From: JAMDCX01 sp049977145
GTDB taxonomy: Bacteria > Planctomycetota > Phycisphaerae > WQYP01
NCBI GenBank assembly: GCA_049977145.1
Contig: JBMFGW010000023.1
Location: 1 to 38,922 of the forward strand
DNA length: 38,922 nt
Direction of reading: 5' to 3'
Shown here: piece after piece, positions 6,496-15,400 of the stretch
Layout: every line of letters starts with the position of its first letter
How positions within the stretch are numbered: the stretch's first letter is position 1
The notes under the pieces: generated by a model
Told to the model about the DNA's origin: nothing
The model's input: only the letters and a program-made list of their open reading frames with translations
The model's database searches: none
Translations under genes and position numbers: made by a program

Positions 6496-8649
6496 ATGGC
6501 CAAGTCACAATCAGCAGCATGGGGTATTGATGTCGGGACGACGGCGATCAAAGCGATCAAGCTTCGCCGCGACGGTGACAAAGTATTTCTTGAGGCGATG
6601 GAGGTTATTGAGCACAGCCACTTTCTCAGTGAGCCGGATATTGACCGACGGGAAATCATTCGCGAAAGCCTGGGGCACTTTTTAGAGCGCTATTCGCTGC
6701 ACGGAGAACGCGTGTACATTGGCGCGCCCGGAGTGACAAGTTTTTCGCGTTTTGTAAAATTGCCGCCGGTGGAACCGCGTAAAATTCCAGAAATTGTCCG
6801 CTTTGAGGCCATTCAACAAATTCCGTTTCCCCTGGATCAGGTGATTTGGGATTATCACAGTTTCCGCAATCCGGACAGCCCGGATGTTGAAATCGGAATT
6901 TTCGCAATCAAGACTGATCTCGTCGGCGCCATTCTGGCTGATTTTCAGGCCTTGGGCATTACCGTTCACGGGCTGCAACTGGCGCCGCTGGCGGTGTATA
7001 ATACGGTGGTCTTTGAAGGCAAGGGTCTGGACAAAGGCACCATCTTCCTGGACATCGGCGCGGATCATACGGATATCATTGTGGTGGATCAGGGGCGGTT
7101 GTGGCTGCGCAACATCAACCTTGGTGGTAATAGTTTTACGGAATCCCTGGCGAAGAGTTTCCGTTTTGCCTTCACGAAAGCCGAAGCGCTCAAAAAGAAC
7201 GCGGCCACCAGTAAATACGCACGTCAGATATTCCAGGCCATGCGTCCAACATTCGCCGATATCGTGGCGGAAATTCAGCGGTCCATCGGGTACTACAACA
7301 GCTCGCATCGGGAAAGCCGGGTGGAGCAGATCATCGGCATGGGCAATCCGTTTCGTCTGTCGAACCTGCAAAAATATCTCCAGCAATACTTGGGCATGGA
7401 GGTGGCCCGGCTGGACGGATTTTCCAAAATTGAATTTGATGACGCCAAGATGGCGGCTGGATTAAGTGATCAGGCTCTGGGCATGACGGTGGCGTATGGT
7501 CTGGCGTTGCAAGGAATCGGTCTGGCCGCCATCAACACCAATTTGTTGCCGGTGGAAATAGCCCGCCAGATGATCTGGCGGCAAAAATATCCATGGTTTG
7601 CGGCGACGGCGGCACTTTTCGTGATTGGTGCAGCGGCTTCCGCAGCGCGTTATTCCATGGATGCCTCCGCGTTACAGGCCAGCATTCGCGCCGCGGGTCT
7701 GCGGACCGCCAAAGTTAAGATTCTGCAGGAATCGACCTTGCGCAACAAATATAATTCGATCAGCAATACCTATCAGTCCAATGTCGCCAAAATTAATTAC
7801 TATCTGGCGTTGGGAAAGAAGCGGGAAATTTGGCCGGAAATCGTCCAGACTCTTTTTCAATCTCTGCCGCAGGCCAGTACCCAAAAACCCGCGGATGTTA
7901 AAAATCCGGATACTTGGAAAATTGTTCTACAATCAGTGACTTCGACCTACGAACCGGTTTTATCCAACCAAATAACGACGGGAAATAATCAGCAGGTCAT
8001 GCCCGTCATGGCCACGCGAACACCGGCGGCCGGTGCGGGTGTTACCAGCGCTACGGCGGCTCCCAGCGGCGGCGGTTTTCAATTGGTTATCAGCGGCTAT
8101 ACACCATATCGAAGCTGGGGACGTATTCTACAGGAATTTCAAGACCGGATTGAGAAATTCGGCGGCGCGGCGGCCCACCAGCCTTTTGTGATGACCATCG
8201 TGAAAGGTTCTCTGGCGACCGCCCGTATTGGTAATTTGATGGGCGGCGGCGGTGGCGGCGCTAATTCAGGGGGCTTGGGATTTGTGCCATGGGGATCGGT
8301 TCTCGGGCCGTTCTCTGGAGTGTTCTTGCCGCAGTTCCTACCCAAAAGCGCAGCGGAAAAATTATCACCCAATGTGAATCAAAACGTCATGCCGCAAAAT
8401 AATATGCCGACCTTTCCAGGCGGCATGCCTGGAATGCCCGGCATGCCTGGGATGCCTGGAATGCCGCTGGGCGGTCCAGGAGGATTCCGTCCGCCGGGGA
8501 TGCCGCAATACGGGGGGGCTTCGGGTATTGGCATGAATTTCAGCACCCAGAGTTCAGGTGCTATCCATGGCGCCATAGACCCGAACACCAAGGCGTCATT
8601 AAACGATGCTACGGCGTTTGAGATGATTGTGAATGTGTATGTGCAATGA
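6496..8649 (+). CDS. pilM: PilM-PilN-like fusion, pilus/secretion inner-membrane protein
   Basis: Residues 1-350 are a PilM/FtsA-type actin-like (SHS2) domain: 'AWGIDVGTTAIKAIKL' (phosphate 1), 'GTIFLDIGADHTDIIVVDQG' (phosphate 2), 'IVAEIQRSIGYY' and 'IIGMGNPFRL' (adenosine region). A single membrane segment follows ('WFAATAALFVIGAAASAA', about 360-385), then a helical stretch and an alpha/beta domain ('FQLVISGYTPYRSWGRILQEFQDRI') like periplasmic PilN. Normal PilM is about 350 aa, cytosolic and binds the PilN tail. Here the two parts appear joined in one 717-aa protein. The C-terminal part also has Gly-rich and Gly-Met-Pro repeats. GGAGG (6486-6490) lies 5 bases before the ATG at 6496, and an upstream in-frame ATG at 6442 lies in a hairpin loop. 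It heads a four-gene cluster ending in a secretin. The PilN assignment is inference. Confidence 0.8.
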   Translation: MAKSQSAAWGIDVGTTAIKAIKLRRDGDKVFLEAMEVIEHSHFLSEPDIDRREIIRESLGHFLERYSLHGERVYIGAPGVTSFSRFVKLPPVEPRKIPEIVRFEAIQQIPFPLDQVIWDYHSFRNPDSPDVEIGIFAIKTDLVGAILADFQALGITVHGLQLAPLAVYNTVVFEGKGLDKGTIFLDIGADHTDIIVVDQGRLWLRNINLGGNSFTESLAKSFRFAFTKAEALKKNAATSKYARQIFQAMRPTFADIVAEIQRSIGYYNSSHRESRVEQIIGMGNPFRLSNLQKYLQQYLGMEVARLDGFSKIEFDDAKMAAGLSDQALGMTVAYGLALQGIGLAAINTNLLPVEIARQMIWRQKYPWFAATAALFVIGAAASAARYSMDASALQASIRAAGLRTAKVKILQESTLRNKYNSISNTYQSNVAKINYYLALGKKREIWPEIVQTLFQSLPQASTQKPADVKNPDTWKIVLQSVTSTYEPVLSNQITTGNNQQVMPVMATRTPAAGAGVTSATAAPSGGGFQLVISGYTPYRSWGRILQEFQDRIEKFGGAAAHQPFVMTIVKGSLATARIGNLMGGGGGGANSGGLGFVPWGSVLGPFSGVFLPQFLPKSAAEKLSPNVNQNVMPQNNMPTFPGGMPGMPGMPGMPGMPLGGPGGFRPPGMPQYGGASGIGMNFSTQSSGAIHGAIDPNTKASLNDATAFEMIVNVYVQ
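8422..8466 (+). repeat. Gly-Met-Pro triplet repeat in the PilM-N fusion
   Basis: Five consecutive GMP tripeptides are encoded by near-identical 9-base units (GGA/GGC ATG CCT/CCC). Similar arrays recur in the next two genes. Confidence 0.85.
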
Positions 8650-8771
8650 TAACGGTATGATCGGGTTAAGCGTGGCGCGATTCCGTTGGGAATTGGAAAC
8701 GAGTTGTTGGCTCATAAGCGCCAGATTGGATGCAATCCGAGTCGGATTGATGACACGGGCCGGAGGTCTGG

Positions 8772-10259
8772 ATGAAATTTATTAAAGCCAATCTGATACC
8801 AATTTTATGTGCCGTAGTCATAGTGGCGTCGATAGTGGTTTTATTTTACCCACTGCGGTCCATGGGGACCAGGCTCCGCGCCAAGATGACCTCCGAGCTG
8901 GCCCAGGCACAAGTGGCGCAGAGCCTCCGCACGACTTCCCTGCATATTCCCGGCCAAAAGCGTTTTGTCGGACCGGTGACTCCGGCTATCATAATCGCCC
9001 GCCTGAAGGTGCAGAAATATATTGAATCGCAATCCCGGGCGGTGCGGCAGGAATATGTTACGCTCAACGCCTGGGGGCGAGTGGAATTCAACGCGCAAGG
9101 CCAGATGGTGCAAGACGCCCGGCATCAGGAAATTCCGCTGCTTGCGGGTATTCCCATGGCGGGGATGCTGCCGAATCCGCCACGGTTTTTAACGACCCGG
9201 CGCGCCTTCCGGCGGGAATATCGTCGCTTGTTCGTCCATGATCCAAATTACCACTATTGTTTTTTGACGCGCTTGGATGCCGGTATGCCGCCAAGTTCAA
9301 GGATGATAAGTAATTTGGTCCGGGCGCGTTTGAAAAAACTGCAGGAGGTTATGCCGCAGGGGTTTCAGAGTAACAGCACCGCCAGCACGGGTGAAGAAAG
9401 GAAAATTCTGGATGCCATTACCCGGCGGCAGGTTTTTCGCGCGGCCGCCAAATGCAAAGTGTACGCGGATCCAGCCAGTTTCCAAGAGCGCAGTTTTGTT
9501 CTTAGCCACCACCTTCCCAGCGCCACGCAAATTTATGAAGCATTTGTGGATTCCTGGGTACAGAATGATATTGTCAATGCTATTATCGCCACCAATCAAG
9601 GCAGCCCCAATGTCAGCATGTCTCCGGTAAAACGGTTGATTCATATCACCATCGGCACCGCTGCTCCGGCAGCTTTGACCGGGCAGGCCCAGACGCAGAG
9701 CACCGGAATCGGACCGGTTCTGGTACCGGACGGAGGTTTGTTTTTAGGTGCCAAGCCCGTATCGAGCACTCCCGGCAATGCCTTGACGCCCGGTGGTTTT
9801 CCCGGTGGTTTTCCCGGTGGTTTTCCCGGTGCTATGCCGGGAATGCCCGGTATGCCTGGTATGCCCGGTATGCCAAGCATGCCCGGAGCAATGCCGGGGA
9901 ATAATGGCATTACCACGCCCGGGAAGACTACTGGAGCCATACTCACCAATCACTTCAGCAACGCGAAACATCAGATTACTCTGGTGGCAATAAGTGTGGT
10001 GGTGGAAGCGGATAAGATCAATGCGTTTATTAATCAGCTGTATCGCCAGAATAATGGTTATACTGTCCTGCAGATGAATATGAAGACGGTCGATCCAATT
10101 GCCGCCATTACGCAGGGTTTTGTTTATGGGAATGTGCCGGCAGTACGGGTGAATATGTTGCTGGAAGTTTTATTTTTCACACAATGGAACAAGCCTTTGA
10201 TGCCGTTGGCGTATCGCGCTCGCTTAAGCCTGTTGCAGGCGTCCGCGGTACAACCTTGA
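8772..10259 (+). CDS. Bitopic membrane protein of the pilM cluster (PilO-like position)
   Basis: A 495-aa protein with one N-terminal membrane helix ('LIPILCAVVIVASIVVLFYP', about residues 8-27), so it is anchored with most of it in the periplasm. It has a long helical region after the anchor, a Gly-Phe-Pro/Gly-Met-Pro repeat at about residues 341-376, and a C-terminal alpha/beta part ('HQITLVAISVVVEADKINAFINQLYRQNNGYTVLQ') that looks like a ferredoxin-like PilO/GspM domain. No database family can be named. The role as a PilO/GspM equivalent is inferred from gene order. The ribosome site CCGGAGGTCT (8760-8769) is identical to that of pilM. A short palindrome (CAATCCG-AGT-CGGATTG) lies in the preceding 122-base gap. 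Confidence 0.7.
   Translation: MKFIKANLIPILCAVVIVASIVVLFYPLRSMGTRLRAKMTSELAQAQVAQSLRTTSLHIPGQKRFVGPVTPAIIIARLKVQKYIESQSRAVRQEYVTLNAWGRVEFNAQGQMVQDARHQEIPLLAGIPMAGMLPNPPRFLTTRRAFRREYRRLFVHDPNYHYCFLTRLDAGMPPSSRMISNLVRARLKKLQEVMPQGFQSNSTASTGEERKILDAITRRQVFRAAAKCKVYADPASFQERSFVLSHHLPSATQIYEAFVDSWVQNDIVNAIIATNQGSPNVSMSPVKRLIHITIGTAAPAALTGQAQTQSTGIGPVLVPDGGLFLGAKPVSSTPGNALTPGGFPGGFPGGFPGAMPGMPGMPGMPGMPSMPGAMPGNNGITTPGKTTGAILTNHFSNAKHQITLVAISVVVEADKINAFINQLYRQNNGYTVLQMNMKTVDPIAAITQGFVYGNVPAVRVNMLLEVLFFTQWNKPLMPLAYRARLSLLQASAVQP
9792..9899 (+). repeat. Gly-Phe-Pro / Gly-Met-Pro coding repeat
   Basis: Three units encoding GGFP (GGTGGTTTTCCC, nearly identical at DNA level) are followed by a run of G/A/S-MP units. 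It is related to the repeats at 8422 and 11285 and probably expands and contracts by slippage. Confidence 0.85.
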
Positions 10260-10297
10260 GGTTGCATGATTTTGAGAACGGGACCTGGTGATTAGCC

Positions 10298-12193
10298 ATG
10301 AAAAATATTAATCCGTTGGAGCGCCATGTCGAAAAGCTGGTTCTGGCAATCGGTGGGCTTTTTGCCCTCTGGCTGATTTATAGGAACTTCGCGTATGATC
10401 CGAATCAGGTGGCATCGCCAGTGCAGCCCGGCGCGGTCGTAGCACCGTCCGATGTCAGTTCAGAAATCATCGCGCAGGTTCGTTTGCTTGAAGCCGCCAT
10501 TCAAAATGAGAAAAACCGTCCAATTAATATTGGGGTGCTGCCCAACTATGTGAAAAAACTCGTAGCCAAACAGACCAGTCCACTGCCCACGACGGTGGTG
10601 GCGATCAGTAATGAATCTATTGGTCCATATAATACTCCATTGGCCTTGACCTCCGGAGCGGGTATGCAGGCCCGCGGTTTGACATTCATGGCCCCCTCCG
10701 TGCCCGTCCTGCCTTTGCCGCGGGCGCATCAACATCAGGCGGTAGTGTATCTGCCGTCGCCAGCTAATGCCAATGCCAGCGGCAACGGCAACATGAATAT
10801 CATCCCCACCGCGAATCCTTTGACCTACCTGAATAATATTAACAATCCCAATGGTACCAGTTCAATGACCACCCATGGGTTGTTCTGGGTAACGGTAAAA
10901 ACTGATTTTCCCATGGCCAAATGGATGCAAAGCCTGGCGGCCCAGGACATTAAGCTTACCGCAGATCAGGCCGCGTTACCGTTGCCATACCGCATTACCG
11001 CGTTCTATCGAGTCCAGGTGCGCCGTCAGCGGCTCCTACCCAATGGTCGCTGGTCAACATGGCGGCAGATACAAGGTTTGAATCTGGAACCACTGCCGAA
11101 ACTTAATTTCAGTGGGCTGAGCTATAGTCAGCGTTCCACGTTGCTGGGACAGTTGGATGAAATTGTTTCTGAAGTATTGGATCCGGCTTTTTATCCGATA
11201 CAGCAGGTATTTCGGCGACAGATCGCCGCCCCGCAAAATGTGCAACATCCACACCCCATGCCACAGAACATGCCGCCACCAAATATGCCCGGTATGCCCG
11301 GTGGCATGCCTGGAATGCCCGGCGGTATGCCGGGTATGCCGGGTGGCATGCCTGGTATGCCGTCCATGCCGGTAACAACCCCCCATCCGATAGTGCAACG
11401 TCGGCAGCAACAACCTAACACTCCAGCGCTATCACCGTTTCAGGTGCAAGCACAGCAGTCGCAAGGGGTGCGGTTGCCTCCGTTGCTGTTGCCGGGGCAA
11501 ACCGTGCAAACCAATAATAATGTTCCGAGTGGGTTCAACGGATTCCCGTCAGGATTCACCCCACCGGGGGTAAGCGGCGCCAATGTCAACGTTGCTACTG
11601 GTCCGTCCAGCCTGACGGCGATGCCCACGGTACCGGTGCGGTTCTACGATACGCATGTAAAACCGGGGGATACCTACCGTTATGAAATTCGCGTCGTTAT
11701 GTACAATCCAGTGTTTGCCTTTCCTAATCGCCTCAACAAACCGGCTTTGCGCCGGGAACAGTGGCTATACTCTCCGTGGAGCGAACCGAGCATGCCGATG
11801 CCGGTAAATCGGGATTTGTATTTCTTCATTACCAGTGCCCAACCGGCGGACGGTTCGGTGTCATTCCAATTGTTCAAATGGGAACGCGGTCAATGGCTGG
11901 ATGGCAGCCAGACGGTACATTTGGGCGAAGCCATCGGCAATAAAGAGTCCATCTCCGTTATCAAAAGTAATGGCACGCTGGCCCCGAAAGTCGTAGACTT
12001 CGCCACCGGTTATGTGCTGGTGGACGCGGTGGAGCGGCCGTCTGGCCGGAGTGTCAATGTGGTCATCGAAGACCCGGACTATAAGTTACATCTGCGGAAT
12101 TCCGCATGGGACGCGGCGAATCCATTGGAGCAGAAGCTTAATACATTAAGTAACCAGATTGGAGCGCCGCCGCCGACCAATACCAACCCGTGA
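10298..12193 (+). CDS. Bitopic membrane protein of the pilM cluster (PilP/GspC-like position)
   Basis: A 631-aa protein that begins 'MKNINPLERHVEKLVLAIGG' with one membrane helix ('LVLAIGGLFALWLIYRNFAY', about residues 14-33) and is otherwise periplasmic. A domain with Trp/Arg-rich strands ('YRITAFYRVQVRRQRLLPNGRWSTW') precedes a Gly-Met-Pro repeat (about residues 330-358) and a Gln/Pro-rich linker. A second beta-rich domain follows ('TYRYEIRVVMYNPVFAFP', 'LVDAVERPSGRSVNVVIED'). Position between the PilO-like gene and the secretin suggests the inner-membrane connector to the secretin (PilP/GspC role), but no signature motif proves this. Only 38 bases separate it from the previous gene, so they are co-transcribed. 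Confidence 0.65.
   Translation: MKNINPLERHVEKLVLAIGGLFALWLIYRNFAYDPNQVASPVQPGAVVAPSDVSSEIIAQVRLLEAAIQNEKNRPINIGVLPNYVKKLVAKQTSPLPTTVVAISNESIGPYNTPLALTSGAGMQARGLTFMAPSVPVLPLPRAHQHQAVVYLPSPANANASGNGNMNIIPTANPLTYLNNINNPNGTSSMTTHGLFWVTVKTDFPMAKWMQSLAAQDIKLTADQAALPLPYRITAFYRVQVRRQRLLPNGRWSTWRQIQGLNLEPLPKLNFSGLSYSQRSTLLGQLDEIVSEVLDPAFYPIQQVFRRQIAAPQNVQHPHPMPQNMPPPNMPGMPGGMPGMPGGMPGMPGGMPGMPSMPVTTPHPIVQRRQQQPNTPALSPFQVQAQQSQGVRLPPLLLPGQTVQTNNNVPSGFNGFPSGFTPPGVSGANVNVATGPSSLTAMPTVPVRFYDTHVKPGDTYRYEIRVVMYNPVFAFPNRLNKPALRREQWLYSPWSEPSMPMPVNRDLYFFITSAQPADGSVSFQLFKWERGQWLDGSQTVHLGEAIGNKESISVIKSNGTLAPKVVDFATGYVLVDAVERPSGRSVNVVIEDPDYKLHLRNSAWDAANPLEQKLNTLSNQIGAPPPTNTNP
11285..11371 (+). repeat. Met-Pro-Gly coding repeat
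   Basis: Alternating MPG and GMPG units are encoded by 9- and 12-base repeats. This is the third gene in a row with this composition. Confidence 0.85.
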
Positions 12194-12468
12194 CTTGTGC
12201 GGGTCTGCGGGCGGGACCAAATACGGGAAAAAAGAGATTGTAGTTGCAAGAGGACAAAATCGGTTTTAGGATAGTGTGAGTTTATCGGCGGGGCGCCGCG
12301 TAATTCACCCGGTATGATAAAGGGTGTAAAAGACATGTAGATGTTTTTTATGAGATCAAGTGGTTGGCGGACGGTTGGTGCCGAACGCCTTAGTTGGATG
12401 TTGGATCGGGACCGTGGTGCGGTATCGTGTCGGTTCCAAAGTAATAGTCCGGAAGTAGGAGTAGTGCC
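12194..12468. other. Spacer before the secretin gene
   Basis: A 275-base gap holding no convincing gene. No promoter close to consensus was seen, so the secretin is probably expressed at least partly from the upstream cluster. AGGAG at 12457-12461 is the ribosome site of the following TTG start. Confidence 0.4.
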
Positions 12469-15400
12469 TTGAATACCCAGACTCGCTCAAGAATTCTTGC
12501 CATTGGTGTCGCGGGAGCTTTGCTGGCGGGTGCAAGCCTGCCGTTGCTGCCCTTGGCCATCGCCCATGCGGAAGCCCAAGCTTCACCGGCCACGACGCTG
12601 CTGAATCGCGGTATGCGATTAATTCAGCAGCATGAGTATCAGACGGCCAAACAGGTGCTGCTGTCCATTGATCCCTCCAAACTCAGCGCCGCGGAGCAGA
12701 ATAGTCTGGCGGTGCTGTTGCAGAAAGCGGATACGGGCTTGGCCGGTATGTCCGTTGATCTGACGGTCTACCATAATGCGACTACATCTCTGCAGGATGG
12801 GCATCTTGCCCATGCGGCGAAGTTATTCCGGTATCTTATCGGCAGCCCGGATGTTTCGCCGGAACTTAAGAGCGAAGCCGCTGATAATTTGGCCTTGACC
12901 GAAGCGCGGCAGCAGCAGTTGGCCCCACAGATGAAATCCCTGTTGCAGGATGCCGTACATGCTTATCAGGTGGGCAATTTTGATCAAGCCGAGATGGATC
13001 TGAATAAAATTCAGGTATCAGGAGTTGATCTTGGCGACCAGGCCGATCTGATTCCCCATTATCAGTACCTCATTGCCCAGAGGCGCGTGGCGCAAGTGCG
13101 CGCCATTGAGGCCGCCCGCCAACTTAAAGTAGCGGCGGCGCAAGCCGCCGCCGCACAACGAAAGGCAGAGGCCCAACAGAAATTATTGGCGGCCCAGCAG
13201 AAGGCCGCCGCGGAGAAGTTGGCGGCGCAACAAAAGGCCGAAGCGCTGGCGAAACAGGCGGCTGTGGAAAAACTGGCGGCCCAGCAGAAGGCGGAGCAAT
13301 TAGCCCAGGCCGCCGCCGCCAAACGTGCCGCGCAGCAAAAAATAATGGCCCAGGAAGCGGCCGCCAAAAAAATTGCGCAACAGCGTGCTGCGCAGCAGGC
13401 CCAGGCTGCCGCCGCCGCCAAATTAGCTGAACAACAAAAACTCGCGGCGGCGAAAGCGGCCCAAGCCCGTGAGTTGGCGGAAGAAAAACTTCAGGCACAA
13501 CGCGCCGTCGCGGAAAAGGCGGCTGCGGAAAAAATCGCTCAGCAACAGCAACTTGCCCAGCAGCAACTTTTGGCGCTACAACAAAGTCAGGAGCAGCAGG
13601 CCGAACAGGCACGGCAGGCGGCCGCCGCTCTTGCGGCGCAGAGAGCCGCCGCCACTCAAGCTCAGGCCGCCGCCACCGAAAAGGCCGCGGCACAGGCAAA
13701 CAGGGCTACGGTCGTACCGCCACCGGAGCACACCGCACCACCAGTAGCAGCGCCTGTTGCAGTGATCCCAACTCCAACTCCTGCGCCAGCAGTCGCTTCG
13801 ACCCCTGCCCCCGCCCCCGCCTCAGCGGTTACCGCGGTTACTAAGCCGACTGTGCAAAGCGCTCCCAAAGTCGTCGTTGCGCCGGCAACAGTGGTACCTG
13901 TCCCGGCGGTTATGAAGCCGTCGCTGGCGGAAATTGAGCGCGAACGCGCCTCCGCTCTGGTGGTGCGGGCGGATCAAGATTTGCGGAATGCGAATTATCA
14001 GCAAGCCGTGGCTCTGTACAATGACGCCTTGGCGTTGAATCCCAAAAACGAAGCCGCCGCCATGGGACTTCGTAATGCCCAGAAACTGGCCTTGGGGCAG
14101 TCACCGGGATTGCTTTCGCAACAAATTTATGATCAGGCCATTCAAGCCCAGCGTGCCCATGTTCTATTTGATAATGACCTGCAATTGTCCACACGGGAAA
14201 TGCAGGCCGGGAAATATCCGCAGGCGGTCGATCACACCAACGACGCTTTGGCCACCATTGAGGCAGCGCGCGGTATTCTGACTTCCGGTGACTACAAGGA
14301 TATGAAAGCCCGCGCTGATCAACAGTTGGCCATTATTCAGCGGCAACAGGCGCAGGAGCAGGCTATACAACAGGCCAAACGCGCCCAGGAGGTCACCCAA
14401 AGCCAGATGGAAATTGAACATCAATTGGCGGTTCGGCGGCAGCGGCAGATTAACCAATTGATGGGGCAGGCCCGCGAGTATTTCAAGCAGATGCAATACC
14501 AACAGGCCTTGGATACACTCAATCAGGTCATTGCCATTGCGCCCCAGGACAACACCGCATTATTCATGCGTGAGATGGTCCAGGATCAAATTCAATATAA
14601 TCAATGGAATAAGTACCATACCTTGCTCTCGCAAGCGAGCCAAGAGCAGCAGGTCAAGGGTGAGGAAGCCTTGATTCCTTATCCGAATTTGGAAATTTAT
14701 CCGCAGGATTGGCCGGAAATTAGTCGGATGCGCGAAGCGGAGCAACATAATTCCGAATCCCCGGCGGACCGCGAAGCACGCTTGGCTCTGGCCCGCAATG
14801 TTCCGAAAATTGTGGTTAATCAACAACCTTTTTCCAGTGTGGTACATTTGCTGCGCCGGCAGACCGGAGCGAATATCGTTGTGAACTGGAATGCCCTGGC
14901 CAACGCCGGCGTGCAAAAAAATACCCCCATCAGTTTAACCTTGCGCGATGTGCCCTTTAAAAAAGTGCTCTCTCTGGTTCTGCAACAGGCGCAAGGCAGC
15001 GGCGGCACGCAGTTGGGTTACAGCATCAGTGGCGGCGTGCTGACCATTTCCACCAATGACCAGTTGGCCCAGGTAAAAACCACACGGGTTTTTGATATTC
15101 AGGATTTACTGGTGCAGGCCCCCAATTTCACCGCGCCGGCTTTTAACCTGCAAAATCAGAGCAGTAACAGCGGCGTGCAAATCAGCAGCGGCAGCTCCGG
15201 CGGCGCTAACAGCTCCAGCAGTTCCAATCTTTTCTCCGGCAGTACCGGCCAAGGTTCGGGACAACCCGCGGGCAAAACCAGAGCCCAGATGGTGACGGAA
15301 ATTACCCAATTAATCGAAAATACTGTGGCTCGGAGTTCATGGATTGACAATGGCGGTACCGTCGGTTCAGTCCGCGAAATTAATGGTCAGTTGGTTATAA

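Noticed and set aside
13062..13699. Long minus-strand frames opposite the secretin's coiled coil
   Set aside because: They are mirror translations of GC-rich Ala/Gln/Lys codons (runs of Ala/Cys/Pro) and not genes.
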